From: Lachnospiraceae bacterium
GTDB taxonomy: Bacteria > Bacillota > Clostridia > Lachnospirales > Lachnospiraceae
Assembly: GCA_024691145.1 (NCBI GenBank)
Contig: JAILNW010000054.1
Span: forward strand, 1-6,143
Direction of reading: 5' to 3'
DNA: 6,143 nt
Shown: piece by piece, positions 1 to 6,136 of the stretch
How the letters are laid out: every line of letters begins with the position of its first letter
Position numbering within the stretch: position 1 is the first letter of the stretch
Notes under the pieces: generated by a model
The model's input: only the letters and a program-made list of their open reading frames with translations
What the model was told of the DNA's origin: nothing
The model's database searches: none
Made by a program: the position numbers and the translations under genes

Positions 1-197
1 CACAGGTTTTTCTTACAATAGGAGGAGCAATAAAGTTTATACCTTCAACTGGTGTTACACTTCCTTTGATAAGTTACGGAGGAAGTTCAGTGCTTAGTAC
101 TCTTATTATATTTAGTGTAATACAGGGAATGTATGTAAGAAGAGATTATCTGCATAAGAATGGCAAAACAAAAACGAAACAGAAAGTCAGCATTTAA
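1..197 (+). CDS. FtsW/RodA/SpoVE (SEDS) family protein, 3' end only
   Basis: This is the last 64 codons of a gene that begins before the window, read from base 3 and stopping at TAA 195-197. SEDS proteins are polytopic membrane glycosyltransferases that polymerise lipid II into peptidoglycan and work with a class B penicillin-binding protein. The fragment shows the family's C-terminal signature: a P-S-T-G-V-T-L-P segment followed by S-Y-G-G-S-S, then the last hydrophobic transmembrane helix (about 20 residues), then a short basic cytoplasmic tail rich in Lys and Arg. A penicillin-binding protein gene follows directly, as expected for a SEDS partner. The fragment is too short to decide between division (FtsW), elongation (RodA) and sporulation (SpoVE) members, so no symbol is given. 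The family call is secure; the subtype is unknown. Confidence 0.9.
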   Translation, partial: QVFLTIGGAIKFIPSTGVTLPLISYGGSSVLSTLIIFSVIQGMYVRRDYLHKNGKTKTKQKVSI

Positions 198-201
198 GGA
201 T

Positions 202-210
202 AAAGAGGGA
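202..210 (+). promoter_or_regulatory. Ribosome binding site deciding the PBP start
   Basis: AAAGAGGGA contains GAGG (205-208) five bases before ATG 214. The alternative ATG at 160 is preceded only by a purine run near 137-146, about 14 bases away. The site also lies just after the upstream stop codon (195-197), which fits translational re-initiation or tight coupling of the SEDS and PBP genes. Confidence 0.55.
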
Positions 211-213
211 ATT

Positions 214-2007
214 ATGAAATCTGAAAATAATAAAGATAAGGATAAATTCTCAAAATTATTTGATAAAACCATTAACATTGATGAGATAAAGAAATTAGAA
301 GATGCTGAAAATAAAGATAAAAAAGAAGAAGTCGATGTTTTGGAGAAAGAATTACCTGAGATAGATTTTGAGATTTATGATAAATTAAATGAAGATAATT
401 TTTTGAAAACAGATATTGAACAGGATATTATTTATAAAATTGGTAAAGATGTGGCATCTATGTCAGAAGGCACATTTACTTTGAATGAGCTTAAAAGACT
501 GAATGATGTAAGCAGAAAAACTAACACAGAAAGCGTTACAAGTGACACATCATTTGAAGAAAAAAGCGATGATATTGAAGAAAAAAAAGAGAAAAAATCA
601 GAAAAAACACATAATTCAAGACTTTCGAATGTTACAACCGGGGTTTTTATTGTTTTTGTAATAATGATATTATATCTATGGCATTTTATTGCCTTTGATG
701 CAGATGAAATAATAAATAATCCATATAATAAAAGGTCTTCCATTCTTGAAAAATCAATATTAAGAGGAAGAATATATTCTGCTGACAATTGTCTTCTTGC
801 CTATAGTAATGTGGGAGAAGATAATAAAAATCAGCGTTTTTATCCTTACAAAGAAATATTTGCACATGTTGTAGGACGTGTTGATAAAGGTAAATCAGGT
901 CTTGAAAGCAAGTATGATTTTGATATGTTAACAACAAATGAGAATGAACTTGCTATTATTGTTGATGATTTTCAGGAGTGTAAACCACTTGGAAATTCAA
1001 TTTATACAACACTTAATACTAATTTGCAGACCATTGCATATAAAGAGTTAGGAGACAGAAAGGGTGCTGTTGTGGCGATTGAGCCTAAAACAGGAAAGAT
1101 TTTAGCCATGGCATCAACGCCTTCTTATGATCCTAATACAGTAAGTGAAAACTGGGATGCTTTAACTGATGATGAAAATGAAGAGTTTGCTCTTATGAAC
1201 AGAGCATCACAGGGTTTATATGCACCTGGTTCTACTTTCAAGATTGTTACAGCACTTGAATATTTAAGGGAAAATAAGAATGCTTATGAAGACTTTAAAT
1301 ATGATTGTAATGGAGAACTAACATTTGATGATTATACTTTACATTGTTATAATAATAAATCACATGGAATACAGGATTTAGGGACAATGTTTGCAAACTC
1401 ATGTAATTGTGGATTCGCTGATATTGGACTTGGTTTAAATATTGATAAGTTTAATAAAACATGTAACAAACTTTTATTTAATAGTGAGCTGCCATATGAT
1501 TATGAATATAGCAAAAGTTCATTTTCTTTAAGTAAAGACATGGGAGATGAAACTATAGCAAATTATGTAATTGGACAAGGAAAAGCTCTTATTAGTCCTC
1601 TTCACAATGCACTTATTACAGCTGCAATTGCCAATAATGGTGTGCTTATGAAGCCATATATGGTTAACAGTATTAAGGATTGTTCTGATAAAACCGTAAA
1701 AAAATACGAACCAATATATTATGAACAGTTAATGAGCAAAGATGAGGCTGATATTCTGAAGTCTTTAATGAGAAAAGTTGTTACAGATGGTACGGCTAAA
1801 AGCCTTGATTCTCTTAATGTGAAGGTTGCAGGTAAAACAGGTACAGCTGAGTATAACAGTAACAATAATTCACATGGCTGGTTTGTGTGCTTTGCTCCGT
1901 ATGATAATCCTAAAATAGTATTAAGTATAATAGTTGAGGATGGAAATACAGGTGCAGAGTCCGCAGTTCCTATAGCAAATGCAATTCTTTCTGAGTATTT
2001 TAAATAA
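214..2007 (+). CDS. Class B penicillin-binding protein (peptidoglycan D,D-transpeptidase)
   Basis: This enzyme cross-links peptidoglycan stem peptides outside the membrane. Counting from the upstream ATG at 160 (615 residues), one transmembrane segment lies near 160-178. A short juxtamembrane domain follows, with an R-G-R-I-Y-S motif near 202-207, and then the transpeptidase domain from about 298 to the end. All three active-site motifs are present: S358-T-F-K361, S414-C-N416 and K559-T-G-T562. There is no PASTA repeat and no glycosyltransferase domain, so it is class B, closest in layout to the RodA-partnered PbpA type. I prefer ATG 214 (597 residues): a purine-rich AAAGAGGGA sits at 202-210, and this start avoids the 38-base overlap with the upstream gene that ATG 160 would create; ATG 160 has no well-spaced ribosome binding site. 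The cytoplasmic tail of about 140-160 residues is unusually long and rich in Lys, Glu and Asp. Family call secure; start less so. Confidence 0.93.
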   Translation: MKSENNKDKDKFSKLFDKTINIDEIKKLEDAENKDKKEEVDVLEKELPEIDFEIYDKLNEDNFLKTDIEQDIIYKIGKDVASMSEGTFTLNELKRLNDVSRKTNTESVTSDTSFEEKSDDIEEKKEKKSEKTHNSRLSNVTTGVFIVFVIMILYLWHFIAFDADEIINNPYNKRSSILEKSILRGRIYSADNCLLAYSNVGEDNKNQRFYPYKEIFAHVVGRVDKGKSGLESKYDFDMLTTNENELAIIVDDFQECKPLGNSIYTTLNTNLQTIAYKELGDRKGAVVAIEPKTGKILAMASTPSYDPNTVSENWDALTDDENEEFALMNRASQGLYAPGSTFKIVTALEYLRENKNAYEDFKYDCNGELTFDDYTLHCYNNKSHGIQDLGTMFANSCNCGFADIGLGLNIDKFNKTCNKLLFNSELPYDYEYSKSSFSLSKDMGDETIANYVIGQGKALISPLHNALITAAIANNGVLMKPYMVNSIKDCSDKTVKKYEPIYYEQLMSKDEADILKSLMRKVVTDGTAKSLDSLNVKVAGKTGTAEYNSNNNSHGWFVCFAPYDNPKIVLSIIVEDGNTGAESAVPIANAILSEYFK

Positions 2008-2021
2008 ATGTTTAAAAATGT

Positions 2022-2050
2022 TTGATTTTAATTATAAAAGGTTGTATAAT
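2022..2050 (+). promoter_or_regulatory. Sigma-A-type promoter for the Nudix gene
   Basis: TTGATT (2022-2027) and a perfect TATAAT (2045-2050) are separated by exactly 17 bases, near the ideal for a housekeeping promoter. Transcription would start near 2057, leaving an untranslated leader of about 38 bases that ends in a strong ribosome binding site. No terminator is visible after the PBP gene, so read-through from upstream may add to this promoter. The hydratase gap shows no comparable promoter, so this one may also drive the hydratase gene (inference). Confidence 0.7.
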
Positions 2051-2082
2051 TATAAACATGATATGTTACACACCATATAGTC

Positions 2083-2088
2083 GGGAGG
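2083..2088 (+). promoter_or_regulatory. Strong ribosome binding site, Nudix gene
   Basis: GGGAGG lies six bases upstream of ATG 2095, an excellent anti-16S match and spacing. It fixes the start of the Nudix gene. Confidence 0.8.
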
Positions 2089-2094
2089 TTTGTT

Positions 2095-2547
2095 ATGATA
2101 GAAGCAACAAGCTGTGGCGGTGTGGTTATATTTAGAGGAAAGATACTATTACTTTATAAGAATTACAAGAATAAGTACGAAGGCTGGGTATTTCCAAAGG
2201 GTACAGTGGAAGAGAATGAAGACTACAAAGAGACTGCACTTAGAGAAGTAAAGGAAGAGTCCGGCGTCAGTGCTAACATTATAAAGTATATTGGTAAAAG
2301 TCAGTATACTTTCAATACTCAGTCTGACATAGTAGTGAAGAATGTTCACTGGTATTTAATGATGTCAGATAATTATAATAGTAAACCACAACGTGAAGAA
2401 TTTTTTCTTGATTCAGGATATTATAAGTATCATGAAGCTTATCATATGCTTAAGTTCAGCAATGAGAAGTATATGCTGGAACAGGCATACGCAGAGTATC
2501 TTGAGTTAAAGAAGAAGAACCTTTGGGGTAACAAAAAGTATTTTTAA
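2095..2547 (+). CDS. Nudix hydrolase
   Basis: Nudix enzymes hydrolyse nucleoside diphosphates linked to another moiety, using Mg2+ or Mn2+ bound by the Nudix box. The box is complete at residues 36-58: G36, five residues, E42, seven residues, R50-E51-V52, one residue, E54-E55, one residue, G57-V58. It fits the G-x5-E-x7-R-E-U-x-E-E-x-G-U consensus exactly. The 150-residue length is normal for a single-domain member. The N-terminal strand (S-C-G-G-V-V-I) and the W-x-F-P-K-G lead-in resemble the diadenosine tetraphosphate hydrolase / MutT-like group, but Nudix substrates cannot be assigned from this sequence alone. The C-terminal third is rich in Tyr, Lys and Glu and probably forms the closing helix. 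The gene has its own promoter and a strong ribosome binding site, and is followed after three bases by a long hairpin. Family call secure; substrate unknown. Confidence 0.93.
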   Translation: MIEATSCGGVVIFRGKILLLYKNYKNKYEGWVFPKGTVEENEDYKETALREVKEESGVSANIIKYIGKSQYTFNTQSDIVVKNVHWYLMMSDNYNSKPQREEFFLDSGYYKYHEAYHMLKFSNEKYMLEQAYAEYLELKKKNLWGNKKYF

Positions 2548-2549
2548 AC

Positions 2550-2597
2550 TATACCCTGCTGCCAGAGTTTATCTCATAATTCTGGTAACAGGGTATA
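2550..2597 (+). promoter_or_regulatory. Long hairpin between the Nudix and hydratase genes
   Basis: A 9-bp perfect outer stem, TATACCCTG (2550-2558) with CAGGGTATA (2589-2597), encloses an 8-bp inner stem, CCAGAGTT (2562-2569) with AATTCTGG (2578-2585, one G-U pair). An 8-base loop caps it, and a small internal loop (2559-2561 against 2586-2588) joins the two stems. It begins three bases after the Nudix stop codon. No T-run follows, so it is not a standard intrinsic terminator. It could stabilise or process an mRNA carrying both genes, act as an attenuator, or be a DNA operator made of the two 9-base half-sites. The structure is certain; its role is not. Confidence 0.55.
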
Positions 2598-2633
2598 AGT
2601 GTGAGAATAAGCTAATAAGAAAGGCGATGAATT

Positions 2634-4922
2634 ATGATTAAATTATACGAAACAGGCGCATATGTTGTTAATGGCAAAGAGATAATTGAAGATAACAACG
2701 AAGCAATGGCGATTTTAAAAAGCAAGTATAACGAAGAATGTTCAAAGGAAGAAGCTAAGAAGAATACTATGGCATATTCAATTCTTGAAAGCCATAATAC
2801 TTCTGGTAATATGGAGAAGTTAAAGATTAAGTTTGATAAGTTAACATCTCATGATATAACATTTGTTGGTATTATTCAGACAGCAAGAGCAAGCGGACTT
2901 ACTAAGTTCCCTGTTCCTTATGTTCTTACTAATTGTCATAACAGTCTTTGTGCTGTTGGCGGAACTATTAACGAAGATGATCATATGTTTGGTCTTTCAT
3001 GTGCAAAGAAGTATGGCGGAATATATGTTCCACCTCATCAGGCTGTTATTCACCAGTTTGCAAGAGAAATGCTTGCAGAGGGTGGCAAGATGATTCTTGG
3101 TTCAGACAGTCACACAAGATATGGTGCCCTTGGTACTATGGCTATGGGTGAAGGTGGTCCTGAGCTTGTTAAGCAGTTACTTAATAAAACTTATGATATT
3201 AATAAGCCAGATGTTGTAGCAATTTATCTTACAGGAGCTCCTAGAAAGGGTGTAGGTCTTCAGGATATCGCACTTGCTATAATTGGTAAAGTATTTGCCA
3301 ATGGATATGTTAATAATAAAGTTATGGAATTTATCGGTGATGGTATAGATAACTTAAGTGTTGATTACAGAATTGGTATTGACGTTATGACTACAGAGAC
3401 TACTTGTCTTTCATCTATTTGGAGAACAGATGACAAGGTTAAGGAATTCTATGAGATTCATGGAAGAAAAGAAGCTTACAAGGAACTTAATCCAGGTAAT
3501 GTTGCATACTATGATGGAGTTGTATATGTTGATCTTTCAGAGATTAAGCCTATGATTGCCATGCCATTCCATCCAAGCAATGTTTATACTATTGATGAAC
3601 TTAATGCAAACCTTGAGGATATCCTTTATGATGTAGAGCAGAAGGCACTTGTAAGTCTTGATAATAATAAGATTACATACTCATTAAGAGATAAGATAAA
3701 AGACGGAAAACTTTATGTTGAACAGGGTGTTATCGCTGGATGTGCCGGCGGTGGATTTGAGAATATATGTGATGCAGCAGATATTCTTGATGGCAAGTAC
3801 ATTGGTTCTGATGAATTCTCACTTAGTGTTTATCCATCAAGCCAGCCTGTGTTTATGGAACTTGTTAAGAATGGACGTATTGCAAAACTTATGCAGACAG
3901 GTGCAACTATAAGATCTGCATTCTGCGGACCTTGCTTTGGTGCAGGTGATGTTCCAGCTAACAAGGGACTTAGTATACGTCACTCTACTAGAAACTTCCC
4001 TAACAGAGAAGGTTCTAAGGTTACTAATGGACAGATTGCATCTGTTGCACTTATGGATGCACGTTCAATAGCTGCAACTGCTGCTAACAAGGGATTCCTT
4101 ACATCAGCAGAAAACTTTGAAGGAACATTTACAAAACCAGCTTATTTCTTTGATAAGACTATCTATGATAACAGAGTATTTAATGGATATGGAAAAGAAG
4201 ATCCTAATGAAGAGATTAAGTTTGGTCCTGGTATAGTTGATTGGCCTAAGATGTCAGCACTTACTGAGAATCTTGTATTAAAGGTTGTTTCAGTAATTCA
4301 TGACCCTGTTACAACAACAGATGAGCTTATTCCTTCAGGAGAAACTTCATCATTCCGCTCTAATCCTTTAGGACTTGCTGAGTTTACTTTATCAAGAAAA
4401 GACCCTTCTTATGTTGGTAAAGCAAAGGAAGTTCAGAAAGCAGAAAAGGCAAGAATTAATGTTGATTTCTCTAATGAAGCATTAACAGAGATTAATAACT
4501 TTACTCCAGAACTTAAGACTAAGTTTGATGCAGACTATACTAATACAGGTATCGGAAGCGTTATCTATGCTGTTAAACCAGGAGATGGTTCAGCAAGAGA
4601 GCAGGCTGCATCTTGTCAGAAGGTACTTGGAGGCTGGGCTAATATAGCAAAAGAATATGCAACAAAGAGATATCGTTCAAATCTTATTAACTGGGGTATG
4701 CTTCCATTTATATTTAAAGATGAGATTCCATTTGATAATGGAGATTACATCTTTGTAAAGGATATAGCAGATGCTATTAAGAATAAAGTTTCTACAGTTG
4801 AAGCATATATTATTAACAAGGACTTTAAGAAGTTTGAACTTACACTTGGTGAACTTACAGATGATGAAAGAGATATTATCTTAAAGGGATGCCTTATAAA
4901 TTATTATAAAAGTACAATGTAA
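2634..4922 (+). CDS. Aconitase-superfamily hydratase (YbhJ-like, substrate uncertain)
   Basis: The protein has 762 residues with the four-domain aconitase layout: an Fe-S core to about residue 540 and a C-terminal swivel domain from about 550. Aconitases isomerise citrate and isocitrate by dehydration and rehydration at a [4Fe-4S] cluster. The three expected ligands are C370, C431 and C434 (F-C-G-P-C). Other conserved motifs are G-S-D-S-H-T (156-161), E255, R453-N-F-x-x-R458, D-G-S-A-R-E (651-656, holding the likely catalytic Ser653) and R-S-N-L near 681-684. Against canonical aconitase, remembered rather than aligned here, C-T-N-S-S at the first ligand is replaced by C-A-G-G-G, the Asp of the D-H pair is Cys101, and the swivel T-T-D-H is T-T-D-E. 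These changes and the length resemble the uncharacterised YbhJ-type 'hydratase' group, so true aconitase activity is not assured. The start at 2634 is supported by AAAGG nine bases upstream. Confidence 0.88.
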   Translation: MIKLYETGAYVVNGKEIIEDNNEAMAILKSKYNEECSKEEAKKNTMAYSILESHNTSGNMEKLKIKFDKLTSHDITFVGIIQTARASGLTKFPVPYVLTNCHNSLCAVGGTINEDDHMFGLSCAKKYGGIYVPPHQAVIHQFAREMLAEGGKMILGSDSHTRYGALGTMAMGEGGPELVKQLLNKTYDINKPDVVAIYLTGAPRKGVGLQDIALAIIGKVFANGYVNNKVMEFIGDGIDNLSVDYRIGIDVMTTETTCLSSIWRTDDKVKEFYEIHGRKEAYKELNPGNVAYYDGVVYVDLSEIKPMIAMPFHPSNVYTIDELNANLEDILYDVEQKALVSLDNNKITYSLRDKIKDGKLYVEQGVIAGCAGGGFENICDAADILDGKYIGSDEFSLSVYPSSQPVFMELVKNGRIAKLMQTGATIRSAFCGPCFGAGDVPANKGLSIRHSTRNFPNREGSKVTNGQIASVALMDARSIAATAANKGFLTSAENFEGTFTKPAYFFDKTIYDNRVFNGYGKEDPNEEIKFGPGIVDWPKMSALTENLVLKVVSVIHDPVTTTDELIPSGETSSFRSNPLGLAEFTLSRKDPSYVGKAKEVQKAEKARINVDFSNEALTEINNFTPELKTKFDADYTNTGIGSVIYAVKPGDGSAREQAASCQKVLGGWANIAKEYATKRYRSNLINWGMLPFIFKDEIPFDNGDYIFVKDIADAIKNKVSTVEAYIINKDFKKFELTLGELTDDERDIILKGCLINYYKSTM

Positions 4923-4943
4923 GTAAGTGATAAATTAGATTAA

Positions 4944-4980
4944 CTAGGCCAAACATTTTTATGTTTGGCTTAGGTTATTG
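4944..4980 (+). terminator. Probable intrinsic terminator after the hydratase gene
   Basis: A 13-bp stem (4944-4956 with 4961-4973, one G-U pair; core GCCAAACAT / ATGTTTGGC) closes a TTTT loop and is followed by GTTATTG, a weak T-rich tail. It lies 21 bases after the hydratase stop. The strong stem favours termination, but the interrupted T-run suggests it may leak and let some transcription enter folD. Confidence 0.6.
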
Positions 4981-4997
4981 TAATAGAAAATTAATAC

Positions 4998-5005
4998 GAA
5001 AGGGG
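4998..5005 (+). promoter_or_regulatory. Ribosome binding site of folD
   Basis: GAAAGGGG ends seven bases before ATG 5013, a good match and spacing, and fixes the folD start. Confidence 0.65.
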
Positions 5006-5012
5006 TATATAC

Positions 5013-5849
5013 ATGCCACAGATTATAGATGGAAAGTTAATTTCCACTCAGATAAAAGATGAATTAAAGGAAAAAGTTGCTAAACTTAAAGAAGAGGGAA
5101 AAGAGATAACTCTTGCAGTTATCCAGGTTGGTAATGATCCTGCTTCTACAGTATATGTAGGTAATAAGAAAAAAGCATGTGAATACATAGGAATTAATTC
5201 CTTGGCATATGAGCTTCCTGAGGAAACAACAGAGGCACAGTTACTTGAGATTATAGATGAACTTAATAACAATGATATGGTTAATGGTATTCTTGTTCAG
5301 CTTCCAGTGCCTAAACACATTAATGAAGAGAAGATAATCGATGCCATCAGCCCTCTTAAAGATGTTGACGGATTTCACCCTCAGAATGTTGGCAAGTTAA
5401 GCATAGGACAGAAGGGATTTGTTTCATGTACTCCTGCTGGTGTTATTCAGCTTCTTAAGCGTTCTAACATTGATATTGATGGTAAAGAATGCGTTGTTGT
5501 TGGAAGAAGCAATATTGTCGGAAAGCCTATGTCTGTTCTTTTGTTGCAGGAAAATGCTACAGTTACTATCTGTCATTCACATACTGCTGATTTAAAAGAA
5601 GTTACAAAGAGAGCAGATATTCTTATAGTTGCAATTGGACAGCCTAAGTTTATAACATCAGAGTATGTTAAAGAAGGAGCAGTTGTTATAGATGTTGGCA
5701 TTCATCGTAATGAAAATAACAAGCTTTGTGGAGATGTTGATTATGATGATGTTTTCGATAAAGTAAGTGCCATTACTCCTGTACCAGGCGGAGTTGGACC
5801 TATGACTATAGCTATGCTTATGAATAACTGCGTGGAGAGTGCTTTGTAG
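5013..5849 (+). CDS. folD: Bifunctional methylenetetrahydrofolate dehydrogenase / methenyltetrahydrofolate cyclohydrolase
   Basis: FolD interconverts 5,10-methylene-, 5,10-methenyl- and 10-formyl-tetrahydrofolate in the cytosol with NADP(H), supplying one-carbon units for purines and formyl-methionine; in anaerobes it also serves one-carbon fixation. The 278 residues match the usual length of about 280-290. Visible motifs are Y48-x-x-x-K52 with the catalytic lysine, Q-L-P-V-P (96-100), K-D-V-D-G-F (116-121, with Asp119 in the folate site), C-T-P-A-G (139-143), the nucleotide-binding V-V-G-R-S-N-I-V-G-K-P (162-172), H-S-H-T (188-191), and the C-terminal signature T-P-V-P-G-G-V-G-P-M-T (255-265). 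The C-terminus is short after this signature, ending E-S-A-L, and the stop codon abuts the structured element that follows. Insertion of that element could have set or slightly altered the last codons, although all functional motifs are intact. Confidence 0.97.
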   Translation: MPQIIDGKLISTQIKDELKEKVAKLKEEGKEITLAVIQVGNDPASTVYVGNKKKACEYIGINSLAYELPEETTEAQLLEIIDELNNNDMVNGILVQLPVPKHINEEKIIDAISPLKDVDGFHPQNVGKLSIGQKGFVSCTPAGVIQLLKRSNIDIDGKECVVVGRSNIVGKPMSVLLLQENATVTICHSHTADLKEVTKRADILIVAIGQPKFITSEYVKEGAVVIDVGIHRNENNKLCGDVDYDDVFDKVSAITPVPGGVGPMTIAMLMNNCVESAL

Positions 5850-5850
5850 T

Positions 5851-6130
5851 CAATAACCCACGACTAAAGTTGCGGGCTTGCATGAAAGTTACTACACAGT
5901 AACTGCTGGTCTGGTATTGACTAGCCTGAGTACTTTAAGTACTACGTTAAGAGAGAATATATAGTTACCTACGGATATTTAGCTTAGTCTGTAGCTCTAA
6001 GGTCTGTGATTAAACAATCCTGCTGGGTAGGGATAGTGTTGCAGATATAAAAACCTCTCATTAACATTGGCGAAGGCTACATTACAGATATTTATATATC
6101 TGAGTTATGTGATTTAGTTCACAAGAAAAA
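5851..6130 (+). ncRNA. Probable HEARO / omega RNA of an IscB (OMEGA) system
   Basis: A gene-free stretch with nested pairing in the order typical of structured RNA. H1: 5857-5864 with 5869-5876 (TAAA loop, one A-C mismatch, one G-U). H2: 5887-5893 with 5898-5904, 7 bp perfect (ACAC loop). H3: 5905-5911 with 5919-5925, 7 bp with one G-U. H4: 5929-5933 with 5939-5943. A long-range helix, 5946-5955 with 6055-6059 plus 6061-6065, has 10 bp and a single bulged A6060. Inside it lie 5958-5962 with 6045-6049, 5968-5972 with 6027-6031, 5973-5976 with 6017-6020, and 5983-5987 with 5997-6001. A 3' hairpin, 6085-6091 with 6096-6102, is extended by 6079-6082 with 6107-6110. A ribosome binding site follows. 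HEARO RNAs are known to lie just upstream of iscB in this way, with a guide 5' of the scaffold and a 3' hairpin before the nuclease gene's ribosome binding site. The family name is inference from layout; the folding is seen directly. Confidence 0.55.
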
Positions 6131-6136
6131 AGGGGG
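6130..6136 (+). promoter_or_regulatory. Ribosome binding site for a gene starting at the window edge
   Basis: AAGGGGG sits seven bases before the end of the window, just after the last RNA hairpin. An ATG immediately beyond 6143 would have ideal spacing. Alternatively, GTG 6136-6138 opens a frame beginning (start)-Pro-Val, but it overlaps the G-run and would be too close to it. Either fits a gene, predicted to be iscB, starting here. Confidence 0.5.

Noticed and set aside
432..937. Antisense open frames over the PBP gene (432-788 and 686-937, - strand)
   Set aside because: They lie wholly inside a well-supported gene, have no ribosome binding site or recognisable motif, and look like shadows of AT-rich coding sequence.
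2026..2039. Small AT hairpin (TTTTA / TAAAA) after the PBP gene as a terminator
   Set aside because: Only five A-T pairs, no T-run, and it overlaps the Nudix promoter.
2863..3912. Extra + strand frames inside the hydratase gene (2863-3093, 3715-3912)
   Set aside because: Both are out-of-frame readings through conserved aconitase motifs, without start signals or domain content.
4955..4984. Promoter for folD using TGTAAT (4979-4984)
   Set aside because: The -10 matches well, but the -35 region (TTTTTA) is poor and lies inside the terminator hairpin.
4923..5012. Folate (THF) riboswitch upstream of folD
   Set aside because: The gap is only 90 bases, most of it the simple 13-bp terminator hairpin, with no room for or sign of a junction-type aptamer.
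5794..5824. Promoter for the RNA within the folD 3' end (TTGGAC ... TATGAA)
   Set aside because: The 19-base spacing and a poor -10 match make it weak, although a start near 5831 would give a guide of about 20 bases; not strong enough to list as a feature.
5857..5890. Intrinsic terminator of folD
   Set aside because: The hairpin 5857-5876 is followed by CTTGCATGAAAG, not a T-run, and it has a mismatch in the stem; it fits better as the first helix of the downstream RNA.
5880..5945. CRISPR-like repeats among the short palindromes near 5887-5943
   Set aside because: Each palindrome differs in sequence, there is no repeat unit or regular spacing, and they read as successive RNA hairpins.
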